Part shown: in pieces, positions 5,504-8,398 of the stretch
Numbering within the stretch: position 1 is the first letter of the stretch
How the letters are laid out: each line of letters starts with the position of its first letter
Assembly: GCA_964648365.1 (NCBI GenBank)
Contig: CAZYLK010000230.1
Coordinates: 1 to 8,398 of the forward strand
DNA: 8,398 nucleotides
Reading direction: 5' to 3'
Source of the DNA: SURF-32 sp964648365
GTDB taxonomy: Bacteria > Planctomycetota > Phycisphaerae > UBA1845
The notes under the pieces: model-generated
The model's input: only the letters and a program-made list of their open reading frames with translations
The model's database searches: none
Told to the model about the DNA's origin: nothing
Position numbers and translations under genes: made by a program

Positions 5504-6256
5504 CTATCGGCAGTCCACGCTCTCGCTGAACTCGCGGCACTCGACGATGCTCACATCGTGCGAGCCGGTCTGGTTCTTCCACTTGGCCTTGCCCTTGCCC
5601 TTGGCATTGATGCTGATCACCACCTGGTCGCCGTTGTTGTCCAGCGTGAGCTGCGTGCCTTGGGCCAGTGATGACTTGACCTTCGCGGTCAGTTTGCCGT
5701 TCTTGCACTTGGCCGTCAGCTTCTTGATGGAATCGCAGTCGCCGCCGAGGAAGCCAAAGAACTTGATCATTCGCTGACCCGCCTCGCCGTTGAACGGGCC
5801 GTTCCATGCCTGCTGGCCGTTGGGCGTCCAGTAATAGGTCAGGCGAATGCCGCCATCCGCTACGAACTGCCGGTAGTCGGGCGAGCCGTGCATCGTGACG
5901 AAATACTGCTGACCGGCGATGATGGATACGGGGCTGTCGAACGGAGCGCCGTTCCAACCCGTGCTGTTCGCGGTGTAGGGCACCTGAGCGATGACCGCGC
6001 CAGGCCGCCCGCCGACGACCTCGCGAACCCGCGTAGTGGCCGCGGACAGCGCCGTGCTGTGCCACTGGATCTCAGTCAGCAGAAACGTGTTCTGCGCCGT
6101 CCACAGGAACGCCTGCTCGTTTCCGCCGGTCGCGGTCCAGGTGTCCTTCACAGGCAGATTGTCGTTGACGCCTTCAATGTAGACCTGCGCCTGCGCAGCG
6201 CCCGTCAGCACCGACGCCAGCAGAACCGATACACCCAGCTTCAGATTACGACTCAT
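5504..6256 (-). CDS. Secreted protein, second of a paralogous pair, function unknown
   Basis: A 250-residue protein with a clear Sec signal peptide: basic MSRNLK, a hydrophobic core, and AQA before Q24 as the likely cleavage site. The mature protein begins VYIEGVNDNLP. Residues about 25-170 look like an all-beta domain, with AFLWTAQNTF, TEIQWH and GQQYFVTMH reminiscent of beta-sandwich modules in exported proteins; I cannot name the family. Residues about 172-250 form a Lys/Gly-rich module with CKNGKLTAKVKSSL, LTLDNNGD and KGKGKAKWKNQTGSHDV. Four cysteines (174, 184, 240, 249) occur only here and could make two disulfides. The ATG at 6256 is preceded by GGAGAT at 9 nt; a longer open frame to 6379 lacks a signal and is rejected. 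It lies 109 bp after its paralogue and is probably co-transcribed with it. It may act at the cell surface or outside the cell. Confidence 0.8.
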   Translation of the reverse strand: MSRNLKLGVSVLLASVLTGAAQAQVYIEGVNDNLPVKDTWTATGGNEQAFLWTAQNTFLLTEIQWHSTALSAATTRVREVVGGRPGAVIAQVPYTANSTGWNGAPFDSPVSIIAGQQYFVTMHGSPDYRQFVADGGIRLTYYWTPNGQQAWNGPFNGEAGQRMIKFFGFLGGDCDSIKKLTAKCKNGKLTAKVKSSLAQGTQLTLDNNGDQVVISINAKGKGKAKWKNQTGSHDVSIVECREFSESVDCR

Positions 6257-6292
6257 CACTTGTCCATCTCCATTCGATTCGCAACCGCTGCT

Positions 6293-6357
6293 CGCCGACG
6301 ACTCGCGGTCGGCGCGGCGGTTCTGACCAATACAACCCAGCGCCTGCCGGCCGGCAG
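6293..6357. repeat. Inverted repeats between the two secreted-protein genes
   Basis: The 109-bp gap holds CGCCGAC/GTCGGCG (6293-6299 and 6308-6314, 8-nt loop) and a perfect 14-bp palindrome CTGCCGGCCGGCAG (6344-6357) just after the upstream gene's stop. Neither is followed by a T-run on the minus strand. They could reduce read-through or stabilise the upstream message. Confidence 0.5.
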
Positions 6358-6365
6358 CCCCCAGG

Positions 6366-7133
6366 CTACCCGCAGGCAACTTCTTCCATGAACTCCTGGC
6401 ATTCCACGATCGCCACTTCGTGCGAACCGCTCTGATTCTTCCACTTCGCCTTGCCCTTGCCCTTTCGATCGATACTCACGTCGCGACGATCGCCATTGTT
6501 GTCCAGTGTCAGACGCGACCCCTCGGGGAGCGACGACTTCACTTTCCCGACCAGCTTGCCGCGCTTGCACGACACCTTCAACTTCTTGACCGCGTCGCAA
6601 TCGACGCCGGTGAAGCCATAGAACTTGATCATGCGCGCCGTGGACGGGTCGAACCAGGGGCCGCTCCAGTTCTCGACGCCGTTGACGGTCCAATAGAAGC
6701 GCATGGTCACGCCGCCATCGGCAACGAACTTCTGGTACTCGTCGGCGGAGTGCATCGTGACGTAGTACGATTCGCCCGCGACGACGGGCAACGGGTCGTC
6801 AAACGGCGCGCCGTGCCATCCGGTGTCGTTCGCGCTGAACGGCGTCGAACGCAGGATCGCCCCGGGCCGGTCGCCCTGCGCCACCTCGCGAACGCGGATC
6901 GTCCCGACGCGCACCGGCGTGGTGTGCCACTGAATCTCCGTCATGTCGAACGTGTTCTGTGCCGTCCACAGGAAGGCCTGTTCATGGTTGGCACTGGCCG
7001 TCCAGCCTTCCTTGATGGGCAGGTTGTCGTTGACGCCCTCGATATACTCCTGGCCCGTCGCCACTCCGGCGAGCGCCAGAGACGCCAATAGCCAAGCCTG
7101 CATCCTCACGATGCACCCGCTTCCTGTCTGCAT
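6366..7133 (-). CDS. Secreted protein, first of a paralogous pair, function unknown
   Basis: A 255-residue paralogue of the protein at 5504-6256, about 60% identical by eye over the mature part (shared blocks YIEGVNDNLP, EQAFLWTAQNTF, TEIQWH, FVADGG, RMIKF, LTLDNNGD, KGKGKAKWKNQ). The start at 7133 is set by AGGAGGT 4 nt upstream and gives a signal peptide with an unusual 10-residue leader (MQTGSGCIVR) before MQAWLLASLALAGVATG. Cleavage probably falls before Q28. Met11 would give a more usual signal peptide but lacks an SD. The C-terminal Lys/Gly-rich module carries C179, C189, C245 and C254 with exactly the spacing of its paralogue (10, 56, 9). It is first in a two-gene unit with promoter at 7275-7303. 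Function is not recognised; secretion and a disulfide-bonded module are the supported inferences. Confidence 0.8.
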   Translation of the reverse strand: MQTGSGCIVRMQAWLLASLALAGVATGQEYIEGVNDNLPIKEGWTASANHEQAFLWTAQNTFDMTEIQWHTTPVRVGTIRVREVAQGDRPGAILRSTPFSANDTGWHGAPFDDPLPVVAGESYYVTMHSADEYQKFVADGGVTMRFYWTVNGVENWSGPWFDPSTARMIKFYGFTGVDCDAVKKLKVSCKRGKLVGKVKSSLPEGSRLTLDNNGDRRDVSIDRKGKGKAKWKNQSGSHEVAIVECQEFMEEVACG

Positions 7134-7137
7134 GATG

Positions 7138-7144
7138 ACCTCCT
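7138..7144 (-). promoter_or_regulatory. Ribosome binding site fixing the 7133 start
   Basis: The minus strand reads AGGAGGT, CATC, ATG. It is a full SD with a short 4-nt spacer and supports the longer N-terminus over Met11. Confidence 0.75.
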
Positions 7145-7274
7145 GCAGTGCGTTGAGACCCCAAGAACCCCCCCACCGAGACCCGGCGACACCTGCCTGG
7201 CCCCGATGCGATCATCAGCCGCCACCCCCAGCCTTCGCGGGCTCAGAGGCACTCCGGCTGAAAGACCGCGGACC

Positions 7275-7303
7275 ATTGTAGCGGAGGCCGCCGGGCATCC
7301 CAA
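7275..7303 (-). promoter_or_regulatory. Sigma-70-like promoter of the secreted-protein pair
   Basis: On the minus strand TTGGGA (7303-7298), a 17-bp spacer, and TACAAT (7280-7275, 5 of 6 to the -10 consensus). Transcription would start near 7268, giving a leader of about 135 nt before the ATG at 7133. No known riboswitch was recognised in that leader. Confidence 0.6.
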
Positions 7304-7346
7304 GAGGGTAGTCGCACGCGTCGCAAGGCGCGACTCGGACGGCGGC

Positions 7347-7375
7347 TTGACACCGGCGATGATTTAGCCTAGGCT
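7347..7375 (+). promoter_or_regulatory. Sigma-70-like promoter of the TroA-family gene
   Basis: A perfect -35 TTGACA (7347-7352), a 17-bp spacer, and a weak -10 TAGGCT (7370-7375). The -10 sits inside the palindrome at 7362-7379, as expected for a repressed promoter. The leader to GTG at 7465 would be about 83 nt. Confidence 0.55.
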
Positions 7376-7379
7376 ACAT
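7362..7379. promoter_or_regulatory. Candidate MntR/DtxR-family operator
   Basis: TAGCCTAGGCTA (7365-7376) is a perfect 12-bp palindrome. It extends to 18 bp (7362-7379) with one mismatched pair. The half-sites TAGC and GCTA spaced by 4 bp match the core of the E. coli MntR box as I recall it. It overlaps the -10 of the gene for a metal-binding lipoprotein-like ABC component. A metal-dependent DtxR/MntR/TroR-type repressor is the inferred ligand; the repressor gene is not in the window. Confidence 0.55.
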
Positions 7380-7411
7380 GTTAGTCAGATAGAAAAACAA
7401 TGTTCAGAGTG

Positions 7412-7452
7412 GGCTCCGTTTAGCCGACGTTACGAATCGGAGCCAGGCTCCG
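7412..7452 (+). promoter_or_regulatory. Alternative leader hairpins before the TroA-family gene
   Basis: GGCTCCG (7412-7418) can pair with CGGAGCC (7438-7444) across a 19-nt loop. The second segment can instead pair downstream: CGGAGC (7438-7443) with GCTCCG (7447-7452), loop CAG. The two structures exclude each other, and the second ends on the first base of the SD GGGAGG (7452-7457). A role in translation control is inferred only. Confidence 0.35.
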
Positions 7453-7464
7453 GGAGGATGGTTG

Positions 7465-8398
7465 GTGCAAATCGGACGGAATCGACGATCGGCGACGTGG
7501 GCGCGGGCATGGGTTGCGGCATTGGGCATCGTGGTGCCCTCAGGTGTCGCTGCCGCACCGGCGCTCGGCACCGCATTCTCCGGCGGACCGCCGGACTATC
7601 CCTACCGCATCGTCACCACCGTCGGCATGGTGGCCGACATCGCCCAGCAGGTGGCCGGGGAATCGGCTCAGGTCAGCGAGCTGATTGGCGCCGGCGTCGA
7701 TCCGCACCTCTACAAGCCCACCCGTAGCGACGTGGCCGCGCTGATGTCTGCGGACGTGGTGCTCTACGGCGGCCTGCGGCTGGAGGGGAAGATGGGCGAC
7801 GTGCTGGGCAAGATCGGCGACAGCGGCAAGCCCGTTCACGCGGTCACGTCCGGCATCGATCCAACCGTGTTGCTCGCCCCGCCGGAGTTCGAGGGGCATT
7901 TCGACCCGCACCTGTGGATGGACGTCAGCGCCTGGTCGAAGGCGGTCGATTCGGTCGCCGCCGTGCTGTCAGCGTACGACGCATCCAACGGACCGGCGTA
8001 CAAGTCCAACGCCGACCGCTACAAAAAAGAACTCGAAGGGCTGGACGCTTACGCCCGCAAGGTCATCGCGTCCATCCCGGCCGAGCAGCGCGTACTCATC
8101 ACCGCCCACGACGCGTTCAACTACTTCGGCCGTGCCTACGGAATCGAGGTGACGGGCATCCAGGGCATCTCGACCGAGTCCGAGGCGGGCTTGCAGGACA
8201 TCAACCGCCTCGTCGACCTGATCGTCGAGCGGCAAATCAAGGCGGTGTTCGTCGAAACCAGCGTCGCGGACAAGAACGTGCGGGCGCTGGTCGAGGGCGC
8301 CAAGGCCCGCGGCCACGACGTGAAGATCGGCGGCACGCTGTTTTCCGACGCGATGGGCAAAGCGGGAACGTACGAGGGCACGTACATCGGCATGATCG
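7465..8398 (+). CDS. troA: TroA-family Zn/Mn ABC transporter substrate-binding protein (partial)
   Basis: Periplasmic metal-binding protein of a cluster A-I (TroA/ZnuA/MntC) ABC importer, delivering Zn or Mn to a membrane permease; 311 residues are present and the 3' end is beyond the window. Start GTG 7465 lies 7 nt after GGGAGG; TTG at 7462 is less well spaced. A signal peptide is visible: basic RNRRSATWARA, hydrophobic WVAALGIVV, cleavage near the AAAPA at about 29-33. Metal ligands fit the family: H81 in VDPHLYKP, H149 in FDPHLWMD, H215 in ITAHDAFNYF and D295 in GTLFSDAMG. GIQGISTESEAG and VFVETSVADKNV closely recall Treponema TroA. No long His-rich loop of the ZnuA kind is present. The His at the third ligand position fits TroA more than Mn-only PsaA-type proteins, which have Glu. 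Likely repressed through the palindrome at 7362-7379; ATPase and permease genes are expected downstream. Confidence 0.9.
   Translation, partial: MQIGRNRRSATWARAWVAALGIVVPSGVAAAPALGTAFSGGPPDYPYRIVTTVGMVADIAQQVAGESAQVSELIGAGVDPHLYKPTRSDVAALMSADVVLYGGLRLEGKMGDVLGKIGDSGKPVHAVTSGIDPTVLLAPPEFEGHFDPHLWMDVSAWSKAVDSVAAVLSAYDASNGPAYKSNADRYKKELEGLDAYARKVIASIPAEQRVLITAHDAFNYFGRAYGIEVTGIQGISTESEAGLQDINRLVDLIVERQIKAVFVETSVADKNVRALVEGAKARGHDVKIGGTLFSDAMGKAGTYEGTYIGMI

Noticed and set aside
6257..6379. N-terminal extension of the second secreted protein to 291 residues
   Set aside because: It would bury the signal peptide 41 residues inside and overlap the end of the upstream paralogue; the ATG at 6256 has an SD.

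Overview
The window is GC-rich DNA with protein-coding genes on both strands, strong Shine-Dalgarno (SD) sites, and several families of short palindromic repeats in and between genes. Those repeats (translating as HGQDARAT-, RGLKPAAR- and WHRFSTGG-like peptides), a SixA-CHAD fusion and secreted proteins with a Lys/Gly-rich C-terminal module suggest a planctomycete-like bacterium, perhaps Phycisphaerae. This assignment comes from memory of such genomes and was not searched.

Layout: 107-1495 (+) encodes a TetA-like MFS exporter with an unusually long charged central loop. 1496-1901 is a repeat-bearing gap. 1902-3344 (+) encodes a two-domain protein: an N-terminal SixA-type phosphohistidine phosphatase and a C-terminal CHAD domain. 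3456-4706 (-) is a zinc-dependent medium-chain dehydrogenase interrupted in frame by about 51 residues of repeat-derived sequence; three tandem palindromic units lie just upstream of its start. 4962-5308 (+) is a type II toxin-antitoxin remnant with its own near-consensus promoter: an intact DUF104-like antitoxin overlapping the first 38 codons of a VapC-like PIN toxin that then stops. 5504-6256 and 6366-7133 (-) are two tandem paralogous secreted proteins of unknown function with identical cysteine spacing; a strong hairpin follows the second gene. 7465-8398 (+), cut by the window end, is a TroA-family periplasmic Zn/Mn-binding protein. It is divergent from the secreted pair and preceded by a promoter whose -10 lies inside a palindrome resembling an MntR/DtxR-type operator.

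The genes do not form one pathway: strands alternate and most are separate transcription units. The best-supported regulatory unit is the 7134-7464 divergent region, with a promoter on each strand, a candidate metal-repressor operator and possible leader hairpins before the TroA gene. The most unusual items are the SixA-CHAD fusion, the in-frame repeat insertion in the dehydrogenase, the uncharacterised four-cysteine secreted pair, and the decayed toxin beside an intact antitoxin. No complete novel defence or mobile system is evident.
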